Positions 1 to 9,103 are shown, counted from the first letter of the stretch. The stretch: DNA of 64,000 nucleotides from Pseudomonadota bacterium (GCA_039193195.1 JBCCWS010000004.1:1-64000), one strand, 5' to 3'. Notes: generated by a model not told the origin, from the letters alone. Made by a program: numbers and translations.

Positions 1-30
1 GTCGGCCCCGCCGGCACGCGCGGGGCCGAC
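1..30 (-). terminator. Hairpin downstream of the glutathione peroxidase gene
   Basis: Bases 1-11 and 20-30 are perfect 11-bp inverted copies around an 8-base loop, 11 bases beyond the stop of the minus-strand peroxidase gene. The position fits an intrinsic terminator, but any T-tract would lie left of the window, so this is partial evidence. Confidence 0.5.
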
Positions 31-41
31 GCCGAGAGCTC

Positions 42-590
42 CTAGCCTTCCTGCGCTAGCGCGCTTTCGATGGCCTTTACGATGCGCTTGTCGTAGGGCT
101 TGGTCCGCGGGGCGAACTCGGTGATCAGCTCACCGTCGCGACCGATCAGGAACTTGTGGAAGTTCCAGGTAGGGTAAGTGCCGGAGGCCTCGGCTAGGCC
201 GGCGAAGAGCGGGTTTGCGTTCTTACGCTTCACCGTGCTCTTCTCGAACATCGGGAACTCTACGCCGTAGGTGAGTCGGCAAAAGCTCTTGATCTCCTCC
301 TCTGTGCCGGGCTCCTGACCGGCAAAGTCGTTCGACGGGAAGCCGAGGATTACCAGACCGTCGTCGCCGTACTCCTTATAGAGCTTCTCCAGACCGTCGT
401 ACTGCGGCGTGTTGCCGCACTTCGAGGCGGTGTTGACGACCATCACGACCTTGCCAGAGTAGGCCTCGCAGAGGTTGACCTGCTCATCCGAGGCAAGGCG
501 ATCGAAGGTGTGGTCGAGGAGCGTGCTTTCGCAGGCCAGGACGGGTGCCGTGGCGATTAGGCCAGCGACCAGACTCAAGAACTTGTTCAC
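42..590 (-). CDS. Glutathione peroxidase family protein (thioredoxin-type), exported
   Basis: Reduces hydrogen peroxide or lipid hydroperoxides with thiol electrons. The 182-residue protein (GTG start) has the peroxidatic-cysteine motif NTASKCGNT, the Gln motif in LGFPSNDFAGQEPG and the Trp/Asn motif TWNFHKFL, which together form the family's Cys-Gln-Trp-Asn centre. The cysteine in SFCRLTYGVEFPMF sits where thioredoxin-dependent members carry the resolving cysteine. The first 20 residues form a signal peptide ending VLAC, so the protein is either cleaved to the periplasm or lipidated at that Cys. The start is set by the signal peptide; a longer open frame upstream lacks family similarity. It lies 125 bases after a small membrane ORF and may share its transcript. 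Confidence 0.88.
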   Translation of the reverse strand: MNKFLSLVAGLIATAPVLACESTLLDHTFDRLASDEQVNLCEAYSGKVVMVVNTASKCGNTPQYDGLEKLYKEYGDDGLVILGFPSNDFAGQEPGTEEEIKSFCRLTYGVEFPMFEKSTVKRKNANPLFAGLAEASGTYPTWNFHKFLIGRDGELITEFAPRTKPYDKRIVKAIESALAQEG

Positions 591-715
591 GTCGAGGATC
601 TCCCAGTGGCGTGGTGAATGTCCCCTGCATAATCGCGGTAAGCGCCTGTTCGGATTCACAAGCTCTGGCGCCTCTGAGGCAGCTGCTCCGCCGATAGCGG
701 AGCAGCCCGGCGATG

Positions 716-865
716 CTAAGTGCCGTGTCGCCACAGGGTGGCACCCAGCAAAAGCCACAGCATTCCCTTGGCGAAGAAGAATCCGATCCCGGCGGCAGTG
801 AGCCTGGGTCCCCAGGTGGAGCTGCTGATCGGAGCGACGGCGTTGCGCGCCGATCGGGCGCTCAT
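716..865 (-). CDS. Small single-span membrane protein coupled to the MddA-like gene
   Basis: A 49-residue ORF whose ATG overlaps the TGA stop of the upstream methyltransferase gene (ATGA), the usual geometry of translational coupling. It has a polar basic N-terminus and one hydrophobic segment at about residues 22-45 (GIGFFFAKGMLWLLLGATLW), then a short charged tail. Most codons end in G or C, as in neighbouring real genes. I know no function; it may be a membrane partner of the methyltransferase. It could still be a chance ORF, but overlap, hydrophobicity and codon use agree. Confidence 0.58.
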   Translation of the reverse strand: MSARSARNAVAPISSSTWGPRLTAAGIGFFFAKGMLWLLLGATLWRHGT

Positions 866-1641
866 GCCTCGCCCACTGCTGCGGGAGCAACAGGCGACGC
901 GTCGGCGACCCAGCGCTTGCGCAGGGACGGCACGAGCATCGGGACGCGCCGCCGGTATTCCTGGTACTCCGGGTGTGCACGCAGCAGGTCGCGCTCCTCG
1001 AGCAGCGTGCCGACGACGATGTAAGCGGTACAACCAAGGGCGAACAGCAGGTGTGCCGCGGTCATCGTTGGCGTCGCCCATACGATCGTTAGCCAGCCCA
1101 CGTAGATGGGGTGACGCACGTGGCTGTAGAGCCATGGCGTCTTGAACTGGGGGGCCACGGCGGGCTTCTCTCGGATTGCTTGCCACGCCTGGCGCAGACC
1201 GAAGAGCTCGAAGTGATCGAGCATGAACGTAGCGGCTAGGAGCAGCAGCCAGCCGCCCAGGTATACGCTAAGGAGCAGAGCTTCCCAGGGGGCTGATTGG
1301 ACCTGCCAGATGACGCCGCCGATCGGCTGCCAGCCCCAGAACAGGAGCAGCATCGCCAGCGAGGACATCAACACGTAGGTGGCGCGCTCTGCCGCGGCCG
1401 GAATCAACTGCGTCCACCAGCGTTTGAAGGCTGGTCGTGCCATCACACTGTGCTGGAGGGCAAACACCAGCAGTAGAGCGACGTTTACGGCGATCGCCTG
1501 CCACAGCGGCAGCTCCGGTACGGAATCGATACCCTTCGGCACGAACAGATTGCCGATGAACCCAACGGCGTACAGAAAGGTGGCAAAGAAGACGGCGTAG
1601 GAGAATAGGGACCAGGCGAACGGGCAAATACGCTTCAACAT
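862..1641 (-). CDS. Membrane methyltransferase, isoprenylcysteine methyltransferase-like (MddA-type methanethiol S-methyltransferase)
   Basis: A polytopic inner-membrane protein of 259 residues with about six hydrophobic segments. It resembles the NnrU/ICMT-like group that includes MddA, which methylates methanethiol to dimethyl sulfide with S-adenosylmethionine. Recognisable blocks are FALQHSVMARPAFKRWWT, DHFELFGLRQAW and the ICMT-like SAM-binding region YSHVRHPIYVGWL followed by LLEERDLLRAHPEYQEYRRR. The start at 1641 is chosen because GAGGAG lies about 7 bases upstream; an in-frame extension to 1764 adds only low-quality sequence. The substrate is inferred from similarity alone. It is divergent from the TPR regulator, which might control it. 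Confidence 0.75.
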   Translation of the reverse strand: MLKRICPFAWSLFSYAVFFATFLYAVGFIGNLFVPKGIDSVPELPLWQAIAVNVALLLVFALQHSVMARPAFKRWWTQLIPAAAERATYVLMSSLAMLLLFWGWQPIGGVIWQVQSAPWEALLLSVYLGGWLLLLAATFMLDHFELFGLRQAWQAIREKPAVAPQFKTPWLYSHVRHPIYVGWLTIVWATPTMTAAHLLFALGCTAYIVVGTLLEERDLLRAHPEYQEYRRRVPMLVPSLRKRWVADASPVAPAAVGEA

Positions 1642-1900
1642 GACGGACTCCTCAGGGTGGTTTGCGGGGTATCCAACGGGCCTCAAGACGTATGGGACTG
1701 GTAGGCGCCAGGTCTGAGACGAGCGTGCGCAGCCCTGGTGTGCTCGGCAAGGTAGGCCGTACACTCAGCTCTGTGACGACCATTCCCTGACGCTTCCCTG
1801 ACCATTTGGGCGACGTGAATAAAATCATGCAGGTACGTGGGTTTTTGGCCCGTCCAAGCGGGCCCCAGGGCGGTTGGCGGTGGGAGCAGAAGCGGCCCCT

Positions 1901-4351
1901 ATGGCGCAGTGCGCGGGCTCGATGCTGAGCGGCCCCATGCAGTTCGAGCGGTACGTGCTCGATCCGGACAGGCGCGAGCTGCGCCACGCTGGAGCTCCAC
2001 GCCAGGTCGAACCCCGAGTCTTCGATCTTCTCGCCTACCTCGTGGAGCACCGCGCGCGGGCGGTGTCAAAGGAGGAACTTCAGGACGCGGTGTGGCCCGG
2101 GGTCATCGTTTCGGAGACCGCCCTTACGCGGGCCGTGATGAAGGCGCGCCGCGCTGTTAATGACGATGCGACCGGCCAGCGTCTGATCAAGACCGTGCAC
2201 GGCCATGGGTACCGTTTCCTCGGTGAGGTCACCGCCCCGAGCCCTCTTGCCCCGCCAGGGCTGCCAGGCTCCATCGTTTCGGGTGCCGAGGCGGCCGATA
2301 CATTGCCGAGCACGGCCCCGCCACCGGCGCCCACACCAGCCACCGTCGCGGCGGCGCCAGCCGAGCGGTCACGCACGCATCTTTTGCCCTTCGCGGCCGC
2401 GGCGCTTGTCCTGGTCGCCGCTTCGTTCTGGTGGATCGGGCAGTCCACCACGGAGCCTGCCCGCGCGGAGGGGTTGCGCGTGGCGGTCCTGCCAGTAGTG
2501 AACGACACGGGGGACGACGCACTAAATTGGGTCGATCTCGGACTCATGTCGCTGGCGCGCAACGGCCTCGCCGAGTTGGGCGTGGATGTCCTGAGTGATG
2601 CCAACGTGGTGCAGCTGGCGAAGAACCTGGGCAGCGGCGTGGCCCTCACCGATCAAGCAGTGGGCGATGCCGTGCGCGAGCGCTTGCGCAGCGCCTACGG
2701 GGCCACTCACGTGTTGGCGATGCGCCTCACGCAGGATGCCGGTGCGCTGCGAATGGACTTCAGTCTGTTCGGTCCGAAAGACACGCCCAGTCGCTCGACT
2801 ATGCTGGGCGATGAGACCTTGCGCCTCGCTGAGGCGGTCACCCGCAGCGTCGGTGCGCGCCTGGTGGGCCAGCGGCGCCTAGAGGTGAGCGATGCGGGCT
2901 CCGGTGACGCCTTCGTCAACGAGGCCTACGCCCGCGGCAAGGGCTTGGCGCTCGAAGGACGCTGCGCTGAGGCGCTGCCGCTGCTCGAAGTGGCGCGAAC
3001 TCAGGATCCCGGACTATTCCTACCGCGCTTCGATCAGGCCTTCTGCCTGAGGTTGCTCGGGCGCACGGACGAGGCCACCGCGCTGCTGCTAGCGATGGAC
3101 GAGGAGTACTCGGCGCGAGCGCCGAACCGCGAGCTCGCCCAGGTACTCAATCTCCTCGGCATCGTGTACCTACGCACCGCCTCGCCAGATCTGGCGCGCA
3201 GCACCCTTACCCGAGGTCTTCAGGTCGCTGAGGCCGTCGAGAGCGCTGAGGTGCAGGCGAAGACTCTCGTTAACCTCGCTATCCTGGAGAAGGGGCGGCC
3301 GGATCTGTCCGCGGCGAAGGCCCTGCTCGGCCGTGCGCAGCTCGCCTACCAGGCGGCCGGCTACGATCCGCCCCCCGGATACGTGTACAACACCCTGTCC
3401 AACATCGCGATGAGCGAGGGACGCTACGCAGATGCGGAGGGCCATCTGACCCGAGCTTTGGAGTCCTGGCGCAACGTGGGTGATCGGCGCCTGGAGGCCA
3501 TGGCGCTGAACAACTTCGGTTACCTTCGCCGCCAGCAGGGCAGGCTGGAGGACGCCGAACCCTATCATCGCCAGTCGTTGGAGATCCGCGAGGAGATCGG
3601 CGATCGCACTGGGGTTGGCCGCATCCATAACCTGCTGGCCGCCCTGTACCAGGAGCGCGGCGACCTAGGCGCTGCCGAGGCCTCGGCGCAAGCTGCTCTG
3701 GCCGTGGCCCGCGAGGCGCGCGATCGCCTCTGGGAAGGGGGGGCACTGGCACTGCTCGGCGAGATCGAGCTTGCGCGTGGTGATCTGCCCACGGCCGCCA
3801 GTCACCTGGGAGAGGCGAGCGGGGTGTTCGACGCGATCCAGGATCGGTTCCACTCGCTGCAGACTGACGTGCAGGTCGGCCGTGTGCGCATGGCACAGGG
3901 CGATTTCTCACAGGCAGGGAAGATGGCCCGAGCCGTGGTTGCTGCGTCAGCCCAGGACGACGGACTGGCCCAGGTGCACGTGCAGGGATTGGAGCTTCAG
4001 GGCGACCTCTCGCTCGCGGCCAGCGACGCGGCGCTTGCCTTCGAACAGTACTCGGCTGCCCTGCAACAGGTGGAGGCGCTTAGCTGGGGCAGTAAGGAGG
4101 CGGGGTTGTTGGCAAAGTTGGCGCAGAGCCAGCTTGCCTTGGGGGATGTGGCCGCGGCGGCGCCCTTCATCGGACGCCTGCTCGAGTTCCCACCGAGCCC
4201 CCTAGGCTTGAAGGCCCGTGCGCGCTACGCCGAACTTGAGGGTGACCGACCGCAGGCGCGCCAGCTCATGGAGCAGGCGCGCGCGGCCGCTGGCGAGGCG
4301 TGGGGTGAGACGGACGAGGCGGAACTCCAGCGGCTCCTGTCCGCCGGCTAG
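1901..4351 (+). CDS. CadC-type membrane transcriptional regulator with TPR sensor domain
   Basis: About 816 residues. The N-terminus is an OmpR/PhoB-type winged helix (roughly residues 14-110; note RVFDLLAYLVEHR, SKEELQDAVWPG and IKTVHGHGYRFLGEV) that binds DNA. A Pro/Ala-rich linker leads to one transmembrane helix near residues 160-180 (FAAAALVLVAASFWWIG). The C-terminal two thirds is helical and TPR-rich (for example ALNNFGYLRRQQGRLEDAEPY and RIHNLLAALYQERGDLGAAE). This layout matches ToxR/CadC-like one-component regulators with periplasmic TPRs. Starts at 1874 (TTG), 1901, 1922 and 1937 (ATG) are all possible; none has a strong Shine-Dalgarno, and all keep the DNA-binding domain. The signal sensed is unknown. 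Confidence 0.82.
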   Translation: MAQCAGSMLSGPMQFERYVLDPDRRELRHAGAPRQVEPRVFDLLAYLVEHRARAVSKEELQDAVWPGVIVSETALTRAVMKARRAVNDDATGQRLIKTVHGHGYRFLGEVTAPSPLAPPGLPGSIVSGAEAADTLPSTAPPPAPTPATVAAAPAERSRTHLLPFAAAALVLVAASFWWIGQSTTEPARAEGLRVAVLPVVNDTGDDALNWVDLGLMSLARNGLAELGVDVLSDANVVQLAKNLGSGVALTDQAVGDAVRERLRSAYGATHVLAMRLTQDAGALRMDFSLFGPKDTPSRSTMLGDETLRLAEAVTRSVGARLVGQRRLEVSDAGSGDAFVNEAYARGKGLALEGRCAEALPLLEVARTQDPGLFLPRFDQAFCLRLLGRTDEATALLLAMDEEYSARAPNRELAQVLNLLGIVYLRTASPDLARSTLTRGLQVAEAVESAEVQAKTLVNLAILEKGRPDLSAAKALLGRAQLAYQAAGYDPPPGYVYNTLSNIAMSEGRYADAEGHLTRALESWRNVGDRRLEAMALNNFGYLRRQQGRLEDAEPYHRQSLEIREEIGDRTGVGRIHNLLAALYQERGDLGAAEASAQAALAVAREARDRLWEGGALALLGEIELARGDLPTAASHLGEASGVFDAIQDRFHSLQTDVQVGRVRMAQGDFSQAGKMARAVVAASAQDDGLAQVHVQGLELQGDLSLAASDAALAFEQYSAALQQVEALSWGSKEAGLLAKLAQSQLALGDVAAAAPFIGRLLEFPPSPLGLKARARYAELEGDRPQARQLMEQARAAAGEAWGETDEAELQRLLSAG

Positions 4352-4367
4352 AGGGCTCTGAAGCTAC

Positions 4368-4754
4368 CTAATGATCGTGTTCGTCAGCTTCCGCCTCGGC
4401 TCGCGTGCCGTGCTCCGTGCCGGCGGAGTGCTCCGGTGGCCCGTAGAGGGTGTAGAGCTTCAGGGGCCCGGTGCCGATATTGATGAAATTGTGGTAGGTG
4501 CCGGAGGCGACGAAGGCCAGATCGCCGGCCTTTACCACGCGTTCCTCCCCGCCGAGGACGGCCTTGCCCGTGCCTTCGACGAACACTAGCACCTGGTCAT
4601 GGCCTTCATGGGCCTCGGCGCCAATCTCCTCGCCCTCGGGGATGCTCATGAGCACGACCTGCAACTTCGTGCCCGTCTTGATCACGTCGCGGAATTGCTC
4701 GTTGGCGAGGGCGAGGCCCACGACGGGGAAGGTGGGGGTGCTACGTTCGGCCAT
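4368..4754 (-). CDS. Cupin-domain protein
   Basis: A 128-residue single-domain cupin. Cupin motif 1 is seen around PEGEEIGAEAHEGHDQVLVFVEG, with His and Glu able to bind a metal, and motif 2 around AGDLAFVASGTYHNFINIG. The final segment, LKLYTLYGPPEH, is typical of a small stand-alone subgroup of unknown enzymatic role. The C-terminus ends in an acidic, His-rich tail (ADEHDH) that could bind metal. It converges on the TPR regulator with only 16 bases between stop codons and probably has its own promoter. Confidence 0.82.
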   Translation of the reverse strand: MAERSTPTFPVVGLALANEQFRDVIKTGTKLQVVLMSIPEGEEIGAEAHEGHDQVLVFVEGTGKAVLGGEERVVKAGDLAFVASGTYHNFINIGTGPLKLYTLYGPPEHSAGTEHGTRAEAEADEHDH

Positions 4755-4828
4755 TCTGGTCGCTCCAAGATGGGGGCAGAAGGGCGACTAGCTTACCGCA
4801 GGGCATGTCGTCTGGGCCGGCGCGATGG

Positions 4829-4834
4829 TAATAT
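4829..4834 (+). promoter_or_regulatory. Probable -10 element of the SRP RNA promoter
   Basis: TAATAT lies about 15 bases before the 5' end of the SRP RNA. No good -35 hexamer is visible at 16-18 bases upstream, so the assignment rests on position and the AT-rich hexamer in GC-rich surroundings. Confidence 0.4.
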
Positions 4835-4848
4835 TAGCAGCTCGCTAT

Positions 4849-4960
4849 GGTGGGCCGCGTCGGTCCCCTCGCGGCGGTCAGCCGTCAACCCCGTCAGGCC
4901 CGGAAGGGAGCAGCGGTAGCGGTCATACCGGGCGCCGGGGTGTGACTGGCGCGGGCCGCC
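4849..4960 (+). ncRNA. ffs: 4.5S signal recognition particle RNA (bacterial small SRP RNA)
   Basis: The SRP domain IV signature is present: GTCAGGCCCGGAAGGGAGCA around 4893-4912, containing the GGAA tetraloop and the asymmetric internal loop that bind Ffh. The 5' end (GGTGGGCCGCG) pairs with the 3' end (GCGGGCCGCC) with few mismatches, closing the single long hairpin expected of the approximately 110-nt form. It pairs with Ffh to target nascent membrane proteins. Location directly upstream of dnaX is common in gammaproteobacteria. The ends are estimated from the closing stem. Confidence 0.93.
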
Positions 4961-5069
4961 TCCAACTCGATCGGTGGGAACTCCGGTCCGCGGTAGCTGA
5001 GCGTGCTAAATTCGGCGCCATGAGCCAGTTCGTCGCCCATCCCCTCACGCAGCAGGACGATCGCTCGGC

Positions 5070-7028
5070 ATGAGCTACCTCGTGCTGGCGCGCAAGTGGC
5101 GCCCGAAGACCTTCAGTGAAGTCGCCGGCCAGGAGCATGTACTGCGTGCCCTGATTAACGCCCTCGACAACGACCGCCTGCACCACGCGTTTCTGTTTTC
5201 GGGAACCCGCGGCGTGGGCAAGACCACTTTGGCGCGTATCTTCGCCAAGTCGATCAATTGCGAGCGCGGTGTGAGTTCAACTCCGTGCGGTGAGTGCAGC
5301 GCATGCGTGGAGATCGACCAGGGCCGCTACGTGGACTTGCTGGAGGTCGACGCGGCCTCGCGCACACGCGTGGACGACACGCGCGAGCTGCTCGACAACG
5401 TGCAGTACGCACCGACGCGCGGGCGCTATAAGGTCTACCTCATTGACGAGGTACACATGCTCTCGACGCACTCCTTCAACGCGCTGTTGAAGACGTTGGA
5501 GGAGCCGCCAGCCCATGTGAAGTTCCTGCTCGCGACCACCGATCCGCAGAAGCTGCCGGTGACCGTGCTATCACGCTGCTTGCAGTTCAACCTGAAGCGC
5601 TTGCCGCCCACGGTGATCGAGGCGCAGTTGACACGCATCGCACACGCCGAGGGCTATGCCCACGAGGCGTCCGCTCTGTCGCTCCTCGCGGGCGCGGCGG
5701 ATGGCAGTATGCGCGACGCCCTTAGCTTGCTCGATCAGGCGATCGCTCACGCCGGTGGCAACCTCGAGCGGGACGCGGTTGCCGACATGCTGGGCACCGT
5801 CGATCGCACCCACGTCTTGCGCCTACTGGAGGCGTTGACCGATGGCGACGGGGCGGCGCTCATGGGGGTAGCGAGCGAGCTCGCGGAGCGAGGCCTCGGC
5901 GCGGACAGCGTCCTCAGTGAGCTAGCCAGTGGCTGTCAGCAGCTGGCGCTCGCCCAGGTGGTGCCCGATGCCTTGGCGGAACGGGTGCAGGATGCGGAGG
6001 CTATTCATGCGCTCGCCACCAGGGCGCCGGCGGATGCCGTTCAGCTGTGGTACCAAATCGCCGTGAACGGCCGGCGCGATCTGCCCCTGGCGCCAACGCC
6101 GTGGTTGGGGTTGGAGATGACCCTGCTGCGCATGCTCGCATTCCAGGTTGAGGTTGGGGGCGAGGATGATTCAGGGCATAGCGCCAGCGCCAGCGGGTCC
6201 AGCCCAAGGGGTAAGCCGGCGTCGCGATCAGGGGCGGCCAAGGCCGCCGTTTCCAAGGCATCGGCGTCGCCCACACCCGCTAGCCAAGATCAACCTAACG
6301 GTGTCTCGTCTGCGGGCCGGACGGTAGCCTCGAAGGAGAGCAGGCCACAGATCCAAGGTCAGTCGAAGGTGGCTGCTGAGGTGCCCACCCCGAAGGTGAC
6401 GCCGCTCGCGCCCGCAGCGCCCACCTCCTCGATCGACGCTGCGGCGTCGCCAAGTTCCGCAGCGCCTGCGCCAGCACCAGCCATCGTTGCGGATGTCGTG
6501 CAAAGGACGACACCGACCCCAGCGGATCCACCGCAGCAAGGAGACTGGGAGCGTTTTGCGCAGTCGCTGGGCGCGAGCGGAATGCTTCGCCAGCTCGCCG
6601 ACAACAGCGTGATCATTGGTGTCGACGGTAAGATCCTGCGCTTACAGGTGGATGAGACACGTGAGCACCTGCTGACGGCTCAGCAGTGCTCAGCGATGGA
6701 ACAGTCATGGCGTGAGCACCGCGCTGACCAGGGCTGGCGCCTGGACTTTTCAGTCGGACAGCCGCAGACGCAGACGGCCGCTCAGCGAGCCGAGATCGCT
6801 CGCACTGAGCGCCACGCCCAGGCCGTGCAGTCCATGCGCGAAGACCCTTACGTGAGGGCGCTCCAGCAGACGTTCGGCGCTGAGCTCATCGAAGAGACAG
6901 TGCAGCCGCGGCAAGCGCCAGCGCGCACCGCCGTGAGCACCGTTGCCACCGCGAAGGACAGCGCTCCATCAGGGAACGGGCGCCCCCCAGCTCAGGCGCC
7001 GCATGTGCGTGAAGCAGGTGGCCGTTAG
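5070..7028 (+). CDS. dnaX: DNA polymerase III subunits gamma/tau
   Basis: The clamp-loader ATPase of the replicative polymerase, 652 residues. Walker A is GTRGVGKTT (from residue 45), the zinc module has Cys64, 73, 76 and 79, Walker B is LIDEVHML, and sensor 1 is in TVLSRCLQF. Domain III extends to about residue 370. A long Ala/Pro/Ser-rich linker follows, then a tau-specific C-terminal domain (about residues 500-600; QGDWERFAQSLGASGMLRQL) that in E. coli contacts the polymerase alpha subunit and DnaB. No run of A residues like the E. coli AAAAAAG slippery site is present in the linker coding region, so a short gamma form, if made, would need another mechanism. Followed by ybaB and recR, a classical operon. 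Confidence 0.96.
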   Translation: MSYLVLARKWRPKTFSEVAGQEHVLRALINALDNDRLHHAFLFSGTRGVGKTTLARIFAKSINCERGVSSTPCGECSACVEIDQGRYVDLLEVDAASRTRVDDTRELLDNVQYAPTRGRYKVYLIDEVHMLSTHSFNALLKTLEEPPAHVKFLLATTDPQKLPVTVLSRCLQFNLKRLPPTVIEAQLTRIAHAEGYAHEASALSLLAGAADGSMRDALSLLDQAIAHAGGNLERDAVADMLGTVDRTHVLRLLEALTDGDGAALMGVASELAERGLGADSVLSELASGCQQLALAQVVPDALAERVQDAEAIHALATRAPADAVQLWYQIAVNGRRDLPLAPTPWLGLEMTLLRMLAFQVEVGGEDDSGHSASASGSSPRGKPASRSGAAKAAVSKASASPTPASQDQPNGVSSAGRTVASKESRPQIQGQSKVAAEVPTPKVTPLAPAAPTSSIDAAASPSSAAPAPAPAIVADVVQRTTPTPADPPQQGDWERFAQSLGASGMLRQLADNSVIIGVDGKILRLQVDETREHLLTAQQCSAMEQSWREHRADQGWRLDFSVGQPQTQTAAQRAEIARTERHAQAVQSMREDPYVRALQQTFGAELIEETVQPRQAPARTAVSTVATAKDSAPSGNGRPPAQAPHVREAGGR

Positions 7029-7082
7029 CACGGGCGAGCCGCCGGTTGGGCGCTCACCACAACGTTACAGAAGAGGACAACC

Positions 7083-7403
7083 ATGAAGGGCGATATCGGC
7101 AAGCTGATGAAGCAGGCGCAAAAGATGCAGGCCGACATGCAGCGTGCGCAAGATGAGCTGGCCAACGTTGAGGTGACCGGCCAGTCCGGCGGTGGCATGG
7201 TGAACGTGACGATGACCTGCAAGCATGAGGTGAAGTCGATCACGATCGATGATGCGTCGGCGATGGAAGATAAGGAGATGCTCGAGGATCTCGTCGCCGC
7301 GGCGGTCAACGACGCCCTGCGCAAGGTTGAGGAAACCTCCAAGGAGCGTATGTCGGGGCTAGCCGCAGGCCTGATGCCTCCCGGTATGAAGCTCCCCTTC
7401 TGA
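7083..7403 (+). CDS. ybaB: YbaB/EbfC family nucleoid-associated protein
   Basis: A 106-residue dimeric DNA-binding protein. It starts with the Lys/Gln/Met-rich helix typical of the family ([19 protein letters not shown]), followed by the sheet region [22 protein letters not shown] and a C-terminal helix. AGAGGA lies about 5 bases before ATG. It sits between dnaX and recR as in most proteobacteria and likely helps organise DNA; its exact role in recombination or replication is not settled in any species I know of. Confidence 0.95.
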   Translation: MKGDIGKLMKQAQKMQADMQRAQDELANVEVTGQSGGGMVNVTMTCKHEVKSITIDDASAMEDKEMLEDLVAAAVNDALRKVEETSKERMSGLAAGLMPPGMKLPF

Positions 7404-7419
7404 ACCCGCACTTACGTTT

Positions 7420-8016
7420 GTGATCTACTCGCCACTGCTTACGCGCCTCATCGACGCACTGCGTTGCCTTCCGGGGGTAGGTCCGAAGAGCGCGCAGCGC
7501 ATGGCATTCCATCTTCTCGACCGCGATCGGGAGGCGGCTCGCACGCTGGCGAGCGTGCTGGCAGATGCGGCAGAGCGGATGGGGCGTTGCCGCGATTGCC
7601 GCATGCTAAGTGAAGTCGACCTGTGCGCTATCTGCGCATCGCCGCGCCGCGATGACGGGCTACTTTGCGTCGTGGAGTCACCTGCCGACGTGGTTGCGAT
7701 AGAACAGACCGCGGATTACTCGGGTAAGTACTTCGTGCTGATGGGGCACCTCTCGCCCCTGGATGGCATCGGCCCCGCCGAACTTGGCCTCGATGTACTC
7801 GAACAGCGCCTCAGCGAACGCACACCCCGCGAGCTGATCTTAGCCACCAACCCGACCGTCGAGGGCGAGGCCACGGCGCACTACGTGGGAGAGCTCGCCC
7901 GCGAGGCTGGCGTGCAGGTGACGCGCATCGCCCACGGCGTTCCCCTTGGCGGAGAGCTGGAGTACGTGGATGCGGGCACTCTGGCTCACGCCTTGTCCGG
8001 GCGCCAACGCTTCTGA
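7420..8016 (+). CDS. recR: Recombination protein RecR
   Basis: 198 residues, the standard length. It has the N-terminal helix-hairpin-helix ([20 protein letters not shown]), the four-cysteine zinc finger (CRDC...CAIC), a Toprim domain with [12 protein letters not shown], and the C-terminal Walker-B-like element. With RecF/RecO it loads RecA at single-strand gaps. The start is a GTG 16 bases after the ybaB stop, giving the standard N-terminus [14 protein letters not shown]; the genes are presumably cotranscribed. Confidence 0.96.
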   Translation: MIYSPLLTRLIDALRCLPGVGPKSAQRMAFHLLDRDREAARTLASVLADAAERMGRCRDCRMLSEVDLCAICASPRRDDGLLCVVESPADVVAIEQTADYSGKYFVLMGHLSPLDGIGPAELGLDVLEQRLSERTPRELILATNPTVEGEATAHYVGELAREAGVQVTRIAHGVPLGGELEYVDAGTLAHALSGRQRF

Positions 8017-8101
8017 GAGGTCGCGGCCCCGGCTATGTACGCTGGCAGACCGGTGCTCTTGGGGTAAGCCCATACGCGCCCGTTCGCGCTGGGTCTGATC
8101 C

Positions 8102-9103
8102 CTAGTGATGTCCGCGACTCAGCGTTTCCATTAGGCGAACAAGGCGGCGGTAGCTCTCGTAGCGACGCGGGGCGAGTGAATGCGGCCCATCACCCTGCGC
8201 TGCTGCGCGTACCGCACAGCCTGGCTCGTGCATGTGTAGGCAATTGTGGAAGCGACAGCCGTGTGCCAAGGCACGAATCTCTCGAAAGCCCACTGCCACG
8301 TCCGCCTTCGCGACCCGACCTGGCGCATAGTCTCGCACCCCGGGTGAGTCGATCACCTGTCCGCCCCGGGGAAGGTGATGAAGGTGGGCAGCGGTGGTCG
8401 TATGGCGCCCCTCGCCGGAGCTCTCCGACAGCTCGCCGGTGGCGAGCCGCAGGTCAGGCACCAGAGCGTTTAGAAGCGATGATTTGCCCACCCCCGACTG
8501 TCCCACGAGAATCGAGGTGTCGTCCCGCAAGGCGTCGCTGAGCCTCGTGATGGCGGACGCCTCGCCGACGCTCACGGGTAAGGTCTCGTAGCCGGCGTGG
8601 CGCCACTCGTCGAATGCGCGTTCGAGCAGACCGCTGTCGTTCGGTGAGGGGAGATCTGCTTTACTGCGAACGATCAGCGCCTTGCATCCCATGAGCTCAG
8701 CTTGCGCCAGGTAACGATCCACCATGAAGGGGTCTGGTGCGGGGGCCGGTGCAACGACGACCACTAGACGGGTGAGATTCGCTGCCAGCACCTCGTTGAA
8801 GCCGCGAAGGTTGGGACGCTCCAGGGCATTCTCACGCGGCTCGACATTGAGCACTTGGCCGTCGCGCGCACCGCCTTGGGCCCGCTGCCAGCGCACCTGA
8901 TCGCCGCAGACGATACGCAGCTTGCGCCCCCGCGGCACGCAGCGGTGGCGCTTACGGGGCGCAGCCCCTAGCTCCTCTACCAGGCAGCGTCGGCCGAAGC
9001 TGGCGACCACCAGGCCCGCCTCAGCGGCTTGCGAAGATCCGCTCGTGTGCGCTCCTCGCGCCTCCTGCGCTCGCCGCTCGCGACGTCGCCCTCCAGCGGG
9101 CAC
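8102..9103 (-). CDS. rsgA: Small ribosomal subunit biogenesis GTPase RsgA
   Basis: A circularly permuted GTPase that checks late maturation of the 30S subunit. Domains in order: a basic N-terminal tail, an OB fold (about residues 25-95), the GTPase core with G4-like RSKADL first, then G1 GQSGVGKSS, switch region GEGRHTTT and G3 DSPGVRDY, and a C-terminal zinc knuckle with C-x6-7-C-x-H-x5-C spacing (CRFHNCLHMHEPGC). 333 residues. The GTG start lies 12 bases after the stop of the M48 protease gene, so the two form an operon, divergent from orn, a frequent arrangement. Confidence 0.94.
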   Translation of the reverse strand: MPAGGRRRERRAQEARGAHTSGSSQAAEAGLVVASFGRRCLVEELGAAPRKRHRCVPRGRKLRIVCGDQVRWQRAQGGARDGQVLNVEPRENALERPNLRGFNEVLAANLTRLVVVVAPAPAPDPFMVDRYLAQAELMGCKALIVRSKADLPSPNDSGLLERAFDEWRHAGYETLPVSVGEASAITRLSDALRDDTSILVGQSGVGKSSLLNALVPDLRLATGELSESSGEGRHTTTAAHLHHLPRGGQVIDSPGVRDYAPGRVAKADVAVGFREIRALAHGCRFHNCLHMHEPGCAVRAAAQGDGPHSLAPRRYESYRRLVRLMETLSRGHH

